From contig NC_066580.1 in assembly GCF_024323335.1 (NCBI RefSeq), positions 84,243,391 to 84,307,390 of the forward strand: a stretch of 64,000 bases of DNA. Direction: 5' to 3'. Both the position numbers and the translations under genes were made by a program. This document shows positions 8,628-19,500 of the stretch, one piece after another; position 1 is the first letter of the stretch, and each line of letters starts with the position of its first letter. This DNA comes from Lathyrus oleraceus (lineage: Eukaryota > Streptophyta > Magnoliopsida > Fabales > Fabaceae). The notes below the pieces were generated by a model, which made no database searches, had not been told where the DNA came from, and saw only the letters and a program-made list of their open reading frames with translations.

Positions 8628-11600
8628 ATGGCATCCACTATGAACAAATCTGTTATGGCTCAGTATGATTTCAACAATCCCATCTACCGAGCTGAAGAGG
8701 AGAGTGATGAAGACAGTGAACTCCCGAAAGAATTGGCTAGATTGTTGAAGCAGGAGGAAAGGGTCATCCAACCTCATCAGGAGGAATTGGAGATTGTGAA
8801 TCTTGGTACTGAGGACGCCAGAAGGGAGATCAAAATTGGGGCTGCTTTGAAACCTGAGGTCAAGAGCAGGTTGATTGAGATGCTGAGAGAGTACATGGAG
8901 ATATTTGCCTGGTCTTATCAAGATATGCCTGGGCTTAATACTGATATTGTGGTTCACAGACTACCTCTCAGAGATGATTGTCCTTCGGTCAAGCAGAAGC
9001 TTCGTAGAACGAGTCCTGATATGGCAGTGAAGATCAAGGAAGAGGTTCAGAAGCAGTTCGATGCTGGGTTCTTGTCAGTAACAACTTACCCGCCGTGGGT
9101 TGCCAACATCGTTCCTGTGCCGAAGAAGGATGGCAAAGTCAGGATGTGTGTCGATTACCGGGATTTGAACAGAGCAAGTCCGAAAGATGATTTCCCATTA
9201 CCTCACATTGATGTATTGGTTGATAATACGGCTCAATCCTCGGTATTCTCTTTCATGGATGGTTTCTCGGGCTATAATCAGATTAAGATGGCGCCAGAAG
9301 ACATGGAAAAGACGACATTCATTACACCTTGGGGCACGTTCTGCTATAAGGTGATGCCATTTGGGCTGAAGAATGCCGGTGCTACCTATCAGAGGGCCAT
9401 GACGACTCTCTTTCATGACATGATGCACAAAGAGATTGAAGTGTACGTGGATGATATGATTGCGAAGTCGCAGACCGAAGAGGAGCACCTGGTAAATCTG
9501 CAGAAGTTGTTTGACAGGTTGGTCAAGTTCAAACTGAGGCTGAATCCAAACAAGTGTACGTTTGGTGTAAGATCAGGGAAGCTGTTAGGCTTCATCGTCA
9601 GTGAGAAAGGGATTGAGGTTGATCCAGCTAAAGTCAAAGCTATTCAGGAGATGCCTGAACCGAGAACAGAGAAGCAGGTTCGTGGATTTTTAGGAAGACT
9701 GAACTACATTGCAAGGTTCGTATCTCACCTAACTGCCACGTGTGAACCGATATTCAAATTGCTTAGAAAGAATCAGGCAATCAAGTGGAATGATGATTGT
9801 CAGAAAGCTTTTGACAAGATAAAAGAGTATCTACAGAAACCTCCAATCCTGATCCCTCCAGTTCCAGGGAGACCGCTGATAATGTACCTGTCAGTTACCG
9901 AGAATTCAATGGGGTGTGTATTGGGACAGCATGACGAGTCTGGTCGAAAAGAGCATGCCATATACTACCTTAGCAAAAAGTTTACCGACTGTGAAACAAG
10001 ATATTCACTGCTCGAGAAAACTTGCTGTGCTTTGGCCTGGGCTGCTCGCCGACTGAGGCAGTATATGTTGAACCATACTACCTTGCTGATTTCTAAGATG
10101 GATCCAGTCAAATACATCTTTGAGAAGCCGGCTCTCACCGGGCGTGTTGCCCGTTGGCAGATGATTTTAACTGAGTATGATATCCAGTACACGTCGCAGA
10201 AGGCTATCAAAGGTAGTGTTTTGTCAGACTATCTCGCCGAACAACCGATCGACGACTATCAGCCTATGATGTTTGAATTCCCTGATGAAGACATCATGTA
10301 TCTAAAGATGAAAGATTGTGACGAGCCTCTTGTCGAGGAAGGACCGGATCCTGATGACAAGTGGACCTTGATGTTTGATGGGGCTGTAAATGTGAATGGT
10401 AATGGTGTTGGTGCGGTGCTGATCAATCCTAAAGGTGCTCATATACCTTTTTCTGCCAGATTGACGTTTGATGTCACCAACAACGAAGCTGAGTATGAGG
10501 CTTGTATCATGGGGATAGAAGAAGCCATTGATCTGAGGATCAAAACTCTTGACATATTTGGAGATTCAGCTCTAGTGATCAATCAGGTCAACGGAGATTG
10601 GAATACGAACCAGCCGCATTTGATTCCGTATAGAGATTACACCAGAAGAATACTGACGTTCTTCAAGAAGGTGAAGTTGTATCATGTCCCTCGGGACGAG
10701 AATCAAATGGCTGACGCTTTGGCTACTTTATCTTCCATGATAAAAGTTCATTGGTGGAATCATGTGCCACACATTGCTGTGAATCGACTCGAGAGGCCTG
10801 CGTATGTGTTTGCAGCCGAGTCTGTTGTTGCGATTGATGAGAAACCGTGGTATTATGACATCAAGAACTTCCTCAAGACTCAAGAGTATCCTGAAGGTGC
10901 ATCGAAGAATGACAAGAAAACCCTGAGAAGGCTAGCTGGAAGCTTTTATTTGAATCAGGATGATGTGCTGTACAAGCGGAACTTTGACATGGTCTTGCTC
11001 AGATGCGTGGATAGACACGAAGCAGACATGTTGATGCAAGAAGTGCACGAGGGTTCGTTTGGTACCCATGCTGGTGGTCATGCAATGTCAAAGAAATTGT
11101 TGAGAGCCGGCTATTACTGGATGACTATGGAATCCGATTGCTTCAAGTACGCTCGGAAATGCCATAAGTGCCAGATATATGCTGATAAGGTGCATGTACC
11201 ACCAAGTCCGTTGAATGTCATGAACTCGCCTTGGCCGTTTGCCATGTGGGGCATTGACATGATTGGGAAGATTGAACCAACTGCTTCAAATGGACATCGC
11301 TTCATTTTGGTTGCGATTGATTACTTCACCAAATGGGTGGAAGCAGCTTCCTATGCTAATGTTACCAAACAAGTGGTTGCCCGGTTCATCAAGAAGGAGA
11401 TCATCTGTCGTTACGGAGTTCCCGAGAGAATCATTACTGACAATGGTTCGAATCTCAATAACAAGATGATGAAAGAGCTTTGCAGAGATTTCAAGATCGA
11501 ACATCACAATTCTTCTCCTTACAGACCAAAGATGAATGGTGCTGTAGAGGCAGCTAACAAGAATATCAAGAAGATTGTGCAAAAGATGGTCGTCACGTGC

Positions 11601-12098
11601 AAGGATTGGCACGAGATGCTGCCTTTCGCTTTGCATGGGTACCGTACCTCAGTACGTACGTCGACCGGGGCAACCCCCTACTCCCTCGTGTATGGTATGG
11701 AGGGAGTCCTACCAGTTGAAGTGGAGATCCCTTCTCTGAGGGTGTTATTGGACGTCAAGCTGGACGAAGCCGAGTGGATTCGTACAAGGTTTAATGAGTT
11801 AAGCCTTATCGAAGAGAGACGGCTAGCAGCTGTGTGCCATGGGCAGTTATATCAGAGAAGGATGAAGCGAGCCTTTGATCAGAAAGTGCGTCCTCGGGCA
11901 TTCCAAACTGGTGATCTAGTTTTGAAGAGGATCCTTCCTCCCGGTACAGATAACAGGGGCAAGTGGACTCCTAATTATGAAGGTCCATATGTTGTGAAGA
12001 AGGTTTTCTCCGGTGGAGCCTTGATGCTTACAACAATGGACGGTGAAGATTTTCCGTCCCCTGTTAACTCAGATGTAGTCAAAAAATACTTCGCGTAA
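8628..12098 (+). CDS. pol: Pol: reverse transcriptase, RNase H, archaeal-type RNase H, integrase (element 1)
   Basis: An uninterrupted 1156-residue polyprotein that copies the element RNA and integrates the cDNA. RT spans about residues 110-330, with VDYRDLN, FMDGFSGYNQI and the catalytic box YVDD at 273-276. The first RNase H/connection region follows (about 420-510, LLEKTCCALAWA). A second, archaeal-type RNase H starts at FDGA (D584) with NNEAEYEAC and YGDSA-like (FGDSALVINQ) motifs; this extra domain is typical of the Tat lineage. Integrase has the zinc finger H814, H818, C845, C848 and the triad D877, D938, E974 with 35 residues between the last two. The C-terminus (FQTGDLVLKRILP) is the GPY/F-like region. 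All catalytic residues I looked for are present, so the enzyme could be active. Confidence 0.95.
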   Translation: MASTMNKSVMAQYDFNNPIYRAEEESDEDSELPKELARLLKQEERVIQPHQEELEIVNLGTEDARREIKIGAALKPEVKSRLIEMLREYMEIFAWSYQDMPGLNTDIVVHRLPLRDDCPSVKQKLRRTSPDMAVKIKEEVQKQFDAGFLSVTTYPPWVANIVPVPKKDGKVRMCVDYRDLNRASPKDDFPLPHIDVLVDNTAQSSVFSFMDGFSGYNQIKMAPEDMEKTTFITPWGTFCYKVMPFGLKNAGATYQRAMTTLFHDMMHKEIEVYVDDMIAKSQTEEEHLVNLQKLFDRLVKFKLRLNPNKCTFGVRSGKLLGFIVSEKGIEVDPAKVKAIQEMPEPRTEKQVRGFLGRLNYIARFVSHLTATCEPIFKLLRKNQAIKWNDDCQKAFDKIKEYLQKPPILIPPVPGRPLIMYLSVTENSMGCVLGQHDESGRKEHAIYYLSKKFTDCETRYSLLEKTCCALAWAARRLRQYMLNHTTLLISKMDPVKYIFEKPALTGRVARWQMILTEYDIQYTSQKAIKGSVLSDYLAEQPIDDYQPMMFEFPDEDIMYLKMKDCDEPLVEEGPDPDDKWTLMFDGAVNVNGNGVGAVLINPKGAHIPFSARLTFDVTNNEAEYEACIMGIEEAIDLRIKTLDIFGDSALVINQVNGDWNTNQPHLIPYRDYTRRILTFFKKVKLYHVPRDENQMADALATLSSMIKVHWWNHVPHIAVNRLERPAYVFAAESVVAIDEKPWYYDIKNFLKTQEYPEGASKNDKKTLRRLAGSFYLNQDDVLYKRNFDMVLLRCVDRHEADMLMQEVHEGSFGTHAGGHAMSKKLLRAGYYWMTMESDCFKYARKCHKCQIYADKVHVPPSPLNVMNSPWPFAMWGIDMIGKIEPTASNGHRFILVAIDYFTKWVEAASYANVTKQVVARFIKKEIICRYGVPERIITDNGSNLNNKMMKELCRDFKIEHHNSSPYRPKMNGAVEAANKNIKKIVQKMVVTCKDWHEMLPFALHGYRTSVRTSTGATPYSLVYGMEGVLPVEVEIPSLRVLLDVKLDEAEWIRTRFNELSLIEERRLAAVCHGQLYQRRMKRAFDQKVRPRAFQTGDLVLKRILPPGTDNRGKWTPNYEGPYVVKKVFSGGALMLTTMDGEDFPSPVNSDVVKKYFA

Positions 12099-12099
12099 A

Positions 12100-12320
12100 T
12101 TGACCCGCTGGACAAAAAGAACAAAAGAAGTCCAGGCAAAAAAGGGCATCCCGGCGAACCAAAAAACAGAAAGAAAAGGTTCGGGCAAAAATTAGGGATA
12201 TAAATGAAAAGAATTGGTACACCCGGTAAGTCGAAAACCCGCAAGGGCGACTTAGGCAAAAATGGGTATCCTGGTGGATTGAAAACCTGAAAGGGCGATC
12301 CAGCCAAAAGAGGGATTAAA
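12100..12320 (+). repeat. Post-pol short direct repeats (element 1)
   Basis: Immediately after the pol stop, three or four diverged units carry GAAAACCCGCAAGGGCGA or GAAAACCTGAAAGGGCGA followed by GGCAAAAA(T). Matching units occur right after pol in element 2 (40020-40165) and element 3 (53870-54080), both on the minus strand. Each unit has a short GC hairpin potential (CCCG/CGGG-like). Function unknown. Confidence 0.7.
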
Positions 12321-12589
12321 GCGAAGGCTACAGGCTGAGTTATCTGTACATCATCTCGCTTTGTCAGCTGCCATCTCGAAAGATGTGATCGGTCCGGTCA
12401 TTCTTCTCAGAAAGCAAGGAGTTGGGAGGAAAACTGATGATCTATGGGTTATAACAGGATTGGGAAATAGTGGATGCCGTATTCACATTGCCATTAGGAT
12501 AGTTTATTTTCCTTTTGTGCGCGATTACCTCTTTCTAGGAATTGCTTCCCGATGTATTCGCCTTTTCAGGCACATTTTCAATCAATAAA

Positions 12590-12745
12590 AGTCGTTATTC
12601 AGATAAATAGCTCTCTTGTTTTCATTTTTAATGTTTTGTTTGCAAAAACGTCCGAATTTTTGATAAACATTGCATATAATAAAACATGAAGGCTTAACAA
12701 TAACTTGCAGAAGGATAAAACATTTGAAAATCATTTTGAATGTTG
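12590..12745 (+). other. Conserved non-coding block downstream of pol (element 1)
   Basis: Includes TTTGTTTGCAAAAACGTCCG, AATTTTTGATAAA and ACTTGCAG, and aligns over about 150 bp with the minus strand of element 3 at 53440-53590. A weaker match lies in element 2 near 39640-39720. It resembles the pro-RT intron (AATAAA..., GCAAAC..., ATGCAG acceptor), so it may be a second intron or an RNA element. Confidence 0.55.
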
Positions 12746-14169
12746 AGGACACTTGAGCATATCTTGTCCATGAACCCCTGGGGCATTGTGTTGTGCTGCT
12801 TTACAGGTCGTCTTCTGCGATCATCTCCCCAGCAGTATTTTTCCGAGCAAGTTTGAGAGCTGTCAGAGCTGTGTTCCCTTGCAGAGGCGCCTGTGGATGG
12901 TATCTTCTTTCCCCAGCAGATCTAAGGATTGCCTACCTCCAGCAGGCCTGTGTTGGCAGATTTCCCCCAGTTGAGATCCCCACTGAATGCCTGGCAGATG
13001 TTTCCCCAGGAGTTCCCCCAGCGGAGTTTGTCATGAGAATGTTGTTCCCCAGCAGTTGGGTTTGTGATACGTTATCCCCAACAGGGCCGTGAGTGCTTCT
13101 CCCCAGCAGGGTTGTGAAGGTCTGTCTCCAGTATGATATGATGTGTTATCATCCCCACCAGAGTTGTTCTCCTCAGCAGAGTGGTGTGGGTTTTCCTCAG
13201 CAAGTTCCCCGAGCGGAGCGGGTTTCAATGAAATATTTCTCCGGCAGAGTTCATCCTACCTGTGGATTGGACGGGCTTCCGTAACAGATTGATAGTTGCA
13301 TCCTCAGCTGAGTGTATCTACCTGTGGATTAGATGAGCTTCCCCAGCGGAGTAGTATTTATTTCCCAAAGCAGAGTTGATCCTACTTGTGGATTGGTTGG
13401 CTCTCACCAGTGAAGTCGCCTGATTATCCCTAGCAAGTCGTCCCGCTACTCCCAGCAAGGTTTGTCTTTCCCTAGCAGGGTGGAAACTGACGTAGTAGTG
13501 GAATCTTCAGCGCAGTTCTTGGAGCTCCCCGATGTTGTCTCTGGAGGAGACGCGTGTTTTTATGCATTCATCATGTAGATAAGCATAACATACTGCATCA
13601 TTAGTGCATAGCATTTCCATGATCATGGGGCATTACGCTAAAAAAAAAACTCATGCATCTGCATTGCAAGCATATCCATTAGCCCTAGGTAGTGGTGAAT
13701 TGACCAAGAATGGGTCGTTGGAAAGAGTTTGGCATCGCTTGGATCGACTTCAGAATTGGGTTCCCCAGCAGGGTTGAGAGAAGTGACCCCGCAAGTGAGT
13801 GGGTATCCCCAGCATTGTTACTCCCCAAGTGGTAGCATCTTGCCGGTTTGGATCTTTTTCCCTAGCAGATGTGGGTGTGTCTGATCTCTCCATGTAGAGT
13901 TGACCCTTTAAGCAGAAAAGTGTCTACCATTTCTTTCTGCGCTCCCCATCGAGTTAGATCCTCGTGGATGACGGTTGTTTCCGTTCCTTCCCTCACGGGA
14001 CGGGTTTCCCTATTGAGTTCTTTCCTCATTGGGATGAGTCTTGTTTCAGTCTGCTTTTTGGGATTGATCCTGAATTGGCTCCCTGTCGGCTGTTGCTTGT
14101 ACTTCCCTGGGGCATAAATGAATAGTTGCTCACTAAACCGGCACTCATTCATCTTATCCTCAGCGGAAT

Positions 14170-14540
14170 TTTGATGGCTTCTACCTACAAACCGGTAGCT
14201 GTAAGTCCTATCGTCGTGGTTTTCTACCTACAAGCCGGTAGTCGTAAAATCCCACTCTCACCCCCTAGCAGAGGTAACCTTTGTGGTTCATTCTGATTGT
14301 GGGCGGATTTTCCGGTCTTCTACCTACCACCCGGTAGTTGTAAATCCTTTTTCTCACTCTGTCTCTCAGCAGACTGTTTGAGGGCCTCTACCTACAAACC
14401 GGTAGTTGTAAGTCCTATCGTCGTGGTTTTCTACCCAAGCTGGTAGTCGTAAAATCCCACTTTCATCCCCTTGGTGGAGCTAACCCTTTGTTCTCATCAT
14501 GATTGATGACGGTTACTTTTCCGTGGTTTTCTGCCCATTA
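14170..14540 (+). repeat. Dispersed ACCGGTAG repeats in the 3' spacer
   Basis: At least six copies of CTACCTACAAACCGGTAG or close variants, followed by GTAAGTCC or GTAAAATCCC, occur near 14185, 14230, 14315, 14385, 14435 and 14525. The core CTACC...GGTAG is an inverted repeat. Related units are in element 2 at about 37980-38165. Confidence 0.7.
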
Positions 14541-15279
14541 ACCGGTAGATGTAATCCCCTCTTTGCAGTTATCAGTACACAGTTTGCGGTATTGATATTC
14601 TTTTCCCCTCTGGATACTTGCCTTGATCAAGCAGTATTGTCCCCAGTGGGTCTTCTCCTTCCTTTAGGATACTTGCTCCGAGTTAGCAACTTTATCCCTT
14701 TTTGATTGGTCATCTTTTGCATACCTGTTCCTGGTACACGATGCCTTTCTTTTCGGTCGTTTATCCATCTAACAACCTACAACCCGGTTATGGATAATCT
14801 TCCATGCGAGTGTGTTATCTATGTTTTGACGGCTATAGATAATATGTCTCATGCACTCTCTGGTCAGTCTTTTGATTGTTTTCTCCAGCAGAGTAAGATT
14901 CGTATTCCTTGTGGAATCGGATGTCCATCCTCTAACAAGACTGCTTTTCTAGCCCTCTTCAGGATGCTGAGTGTTTTTGAACACAACCAATTCACGTTTG
15001 GTCGGTCACCTGTTTCATACCTACAACCCGGTATCCTTGGTGTTCCTTCCTGTTTGCTCGCTGTCGTGACCTTGTTCCCCGGTGAGATCCCCTGCAAGTG
15101 TTCAGCCTTGCCCTGTCATCTTGTAGATGTCAGTATCCTGTCAGCACCCGCGTGTGTTGTTTCTTTGGTGTCGGTAAACACCATCTTTCGGTGCTTTCCC
15201 AGTCATGCGTAGTGTCTGGTCTTCTTTGATGTCAGTAAACATCATCTTTCGATGTTCGTAACGTCGTCTCTTCCCTAGT

Positions 15280-16340
15280 GAAGTTCCTCCTCTCCGTTGG
15301 TGTCGATAAACGTCGAGTTTTTCCCGATCATCCATTGATGATTTGGTTGTGTTCTCACTCTCCCTAGAAGAATTTACTCCTCTCCGTTGGTGTCGATAAA
15401 CGTCGAGTTTTTCCTATGCGTCCGTTGGCGTATGGTGGATATCTTTCCCCACAGGGTCTTCCCCAGTTGAACCTCCTCTCCGTTGGTGTCGATAAACGTC
15501 GAGTTTTTCCTAGCCGTCCGCTGACGTCTAGTTGCTTATTCCCCGCAGATCATTTGGTAATGCCAGGTGATTCCCCTCAGAGTTCCCTCCTCTCCGTTGG
15601 TGTCGATAAACGTTGAGTCTCCCTTTCGTCCTATGACGTCTTGGCTGAGTTTCCTCCTTCTCCGTTGGTGTCGATAAACGTTGAGTCTCCCTTTCGTCCT
15701 ATGACGTCTTGGCTGAGTTTCCTCCTTCTCCGTTGGTGTCGATAAACGTTGAGTCTCCCTTTCGTCCTATGACGTCTGGCTGAGTTTCCTCCTTCTCCGT
15801 TGGTGTCGATAAACGTTGAGTCTCCCTTTCGTCCTATGACGTCTGGTCGAGTTCTCCCTTTCGTCCTATGACGTCTGGTCGAGTCTTCCCATTCATCCTA
15901 TGATGTCTGGTTACCTCTCCGTTGGTCTTGGTAAACGTGGAGTTTTTCCCCATTACGTCCGCTGACGTATGGTTGTATCTCTCTTCCCATTCATCCTATG
16001 ATGTCTGGTTACCTCTCCGTTGGTCTTGGTAAACGTTGAGTTTTTCCCCATTTCGTCCGCTGACGTATGGTTGTATCTCTCTTCCCATTTCATCCGATGA
16101 TGTTTGGTTACCTCTCCGTTGGTCTTGGTAAACGTTGAGTTTTTCCCTATGCGTCCTATGACGTCTAGTTGTACCTATCCCCACGTGGATTTACCTCTCC
16201 GTTGGTTTCGGTAAACGTTGAGTTTTTCTCGCTACGTCCGCTGACGTGTGGTTGTATCCTTTCCTGGTCGTCCCCAGTAGAGTTGATTTACCTCTCCGTT
16301 GGTCTTGGTAAACGTTGAGTTTTTCCTAGTTGTCCGCTGG
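15280..16340 (+). repeat. Minisatellite array in the 3' spacer of element 1
   Basis: About a dozen copies of a unit built on CTCCGTTGGTGTCGATAAAC followed by GTTGAGTCTCCC and CCTATGACGTCT. The central copies (15590-15850) have a period of about 65-70 bp and are nearly identical. From 15900 a longer variant (about 95-105 bp) uses TTGGTCTTGGTAAACG. The gradient from diverged to homogeneous copies suggests local expansion. Confidence 0.85.
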
Positions 16341-16523
16341 CATCTAGTTGAGATTTCTGATCCCATGCATCGTGTGTCGATGTCTGGATGTGGTTGTACC
16401 TCAAAAACAAGAAAACAGATAATTCCCAGCAGTGTGCAAATTTCTACGGTTCTTGGTATTCAATCCCTGTTTACCCTGAAAGTCTGACAGCCGTTGCTCT
16501 CATCCATTCGGGTTCCCAGTTGA

Positions 16524-16538
16524 TTGAATAGGGGCAGC
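16524..16538 (+). promoter_or_regulatory. Polypurine tract of element 1
   Basis: TTGAATAGGGGCAGC lies directly before the 3' LTR start (TGTAGCACC). The same tract precedes the 3' LTR of element 3 on the minus strand, so it is probably the plus-strand primer. Confidence 0.85.
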
Positions 16539-19500
16539 TGTAGCACCTCAAATTTGCACCCTACCATTTTGTACATTCATTTCATATTAGGTCATAACAT
16601 AACATGTCCACTGCATAACATTGCATTGTCCATATGCCCAAGTGCAAGCTCAGTTGATGAATCAGGACAAACTGATCAGGAGAATCAGTCAATCAAGCAA
16701 GCAAGTGCCATTTTCATTGAGACAAAGCCTTAGGGTTGATTTTTCAAGCTCATATGGTCCAAAGATCATTTTGAAGTGGTTTGGCCAAAGATTGGATGCT
16801 CAGGAGTCATCAGTCATTGTTCAGTCAACAAAAGTCAACAAAAGTCAACCGTGGTCAACTGCGGATTTAATCAGTGATTTGATGATTGGAATTGGTTGGA
16901 AAGGTCTCATTCATGTCTATATAAACTTCATTTGGCATTTCAAAGGTCAAGGTTGAAGGAATTGAAGTCAGACATACAGTTTCCCAAAATGGCAAGTGGA
17001 CCTGTAATTTCAGCTGCCCAAAATGGAAAGTTTTTCTCCCAAATATTACGTGTCCAAGAAAGCTTCAAATCAAAATTTGTCCAACATGAAAGTTGAAGAT
17101 CTTGATCTCACCTTTCCAAAAAGTCCAAGAACTCAAAAATCCCATGTGTGGTTTGCAAGATATGGCTCAGTGAATTTCAGAAAAGACCCGTAATCAGGAG
17201 GCCATAACTACCACATGGATTGTCCAAATTGCAAGTTCTTTATATGCACAAACTCCATTTAATGTGTACTTCAAAGTTGCATAATTGGATTTCATGGAAA
17301 AGGCTCCATGCAAAAGGCCATTTTTGAAGTGAATTAATTAAGGAGAGGGGCAAAATCGTCCAAAATGAGAAATATGAAGAATTGGGAAATAAGGCCAATG
17401 CAACCAGCTTCCAAATGCTATTTTTTGACTTGTTTCAAGTATCAATTTTCTGCTGTCATGCTTCTAAATTCAAAAGAGCTTAAATCCAAAAATGCACATA
17501 AACCATTTGCACTAATCCTCTTTTTTTTTCACTAATTTTTGATTAGTATTGGATTAAGCATTGCATATATATATTTAATTCCTAACAGAATCTAGGGGGT
17601 AATCACATTTTTTCTGCAAACACACTCTCACAAAAATCTAACAGAAAAAACAACTCTCTCATCTCTCATTTTTGCTCAAAGCTTCACAAAACTTCTTTTC
17701 AAAATTCCATCAAGAATCCATGATTTCTGTGCGAATTTGCTGTTGATTCTTAACTTGCAGGTGTTGATGAAGCTCTGTTGATGGAGAACGAAGCGAATCG
17801 GTGATCGGTTCTTGCTATTGCCAAAACCTGCTAGCTGCCATAACAGTCCACGGAATTCCTTGATTCGGAGATTCTCGAGCTACAAGAATATCATCATTCA
17901 TCTCCTACGAAGCTGTCCTGCATCTGTTTCGCACCATCAAGACCTAAACCGCGAGAATCCATCACTGCTCATCAAGAAAGGTCGGAAATCGAAATTCATA
18001 ATCGGTCAAATTGAGTTAGGGATGTTGTAGATTATGCTTTGTAGATTGTATATCAATTGGTAGAATTAAAAATTGTTGGAAATTGGTTGAGAACTTCATG
18101 ATTTAGGTTTCGTCTCCATTTTTCTTTTCCTTCGATTCGAGCTGTGTAGTGATCTATAGATGAAATCGCATACATATTCATGCTCCTGAGACAAAACCGG
18201 TTCGACCGGTATGTGATTTGTTGATTTCTATCGCCATTTGCGAAAACCCCAAATTCCAGACGAAGAACAGCTGATGAAGACGACGAACTCAGTCAATTTC
18301 TGGAAATAACGCTTGTTAGATCCGTTCCTCTCGCGATTGCCGTGCGTTTCTTGTTTCTGATTGCCAGATCAAATCACAACCGTCCATCTAATATAATTGA
18401 AACGCTGTGTTTAAGGCGTGGTTTTAAGTATTACCATTTTGCCATTGTTGCCACATTTAATTTAATAAATCCTTATTAAATCCAAATAAACATTAAATAA
18501 ATATTTAAAATCTTAAAAAAATCATAAACTGACCAATAATGATCCAAATAATTTCAGGATTTTTTTGTTAATCATCTTTTTTTCTCTATTATTTTATAAA
18601 AATCAGAAATAAATATGTGCTTGGTAAAAAATTTAAATAGCCATAGAGATGTTTTGATGTATGCCAAATTCACATGATTTACCATTTTAATTATAGAATC
18701 AACATGCTTAATCCAAACTAATTGAAATTTTAGATATTGATTCCTAACTCATTTCTGGAATTTTTGAGATATAGTTTGTATTTTTTGGCCTTCTGGTTTT
18801 TTAGATGTGAATTAATGAAATTGGATGTGGAAATATGTGACACCATTTGATATGCCATGTTCACCGAATTTTTTGCCATGCTTCCCCCTGGCCAATGGCC
18901 CTAATTTTTTGCATGTAGCACCATTAACATGTTAACATTCACTGTGAATTTTTGTGGATTTTTACAATCCATTTTCCTAATTAATTAAGATTTTTTGAAT
19001 GCTGCCTATCATTGTTAGGATCTCACTTGTGACACATTCCTTAGCATGTTGCCATATTCTCATACTTAATCCAATGACCATGAAATTTGATAGGGTAGTT
19101 CCTAACACATTGAGCTCACATTTAGCTTTGGTCCCATCCATTTCCCATTTAATCTCACTGTTTACCATTGAATTGAAGTAGATGCCCATCTTTGGACCTC
19201 ATTTGGTTGTGTTTTTGCATGCTTAGACATGTTGAATTAATTCCCATTGTTCCATTAGTCCAAATTGCTTGAAAATTGACATGTAGCTTGTTGAATGTCC
19301 TCTGTTTAGGATATAATTTTTGTGGAATTTACTGTGTTGTTTTGATATTTTTTTGGATGTGATCTTGCTGGTTGCTCATATGTGGTTTACATTTGCTTCC
19401 TTTGCCTTACATGTTGCACAAATTGAAATAGGTACATAGTTTGGATATGGGACCAATTGGGGTCCCTTTGTTATTGAAGTAGCTTGACTTTGATCATGAA

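Larger units (their letters stand above)
12099..16523 (+). other. Non-coding 3' spacer of element 1
   Basis: There is no credible ORF in 4.4 kb. Segments in order: post-pol short repeats (12100-12320); a block conserved in element 3 (12340-12745); a zone rich in the word CCCCAGCAG (12820-13870); the (C/T)CTACCTACAAACCGGTAG repeats (14170-14540); and a minisatellite (15280-16340). Long repeat-rich 3' untranslated regions are usual in Tat/Ogre elements. Confidence 0.85.

Noticed and set aside
14706..15212. 168-codon plus-strand ORF in the element 1 spacer
   Set aside because: It runs through repeat-bearing spacer (ACCCGGTAT units), has no domain and is not conserved in elements 2 or 3.
15280..16340. 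Regular repeats that could suggest a CRISPR array
   Set aside because: The repeats are long with repeat-like spacers, in a retrotransposon spacer of a plant genome, with no cas genes.
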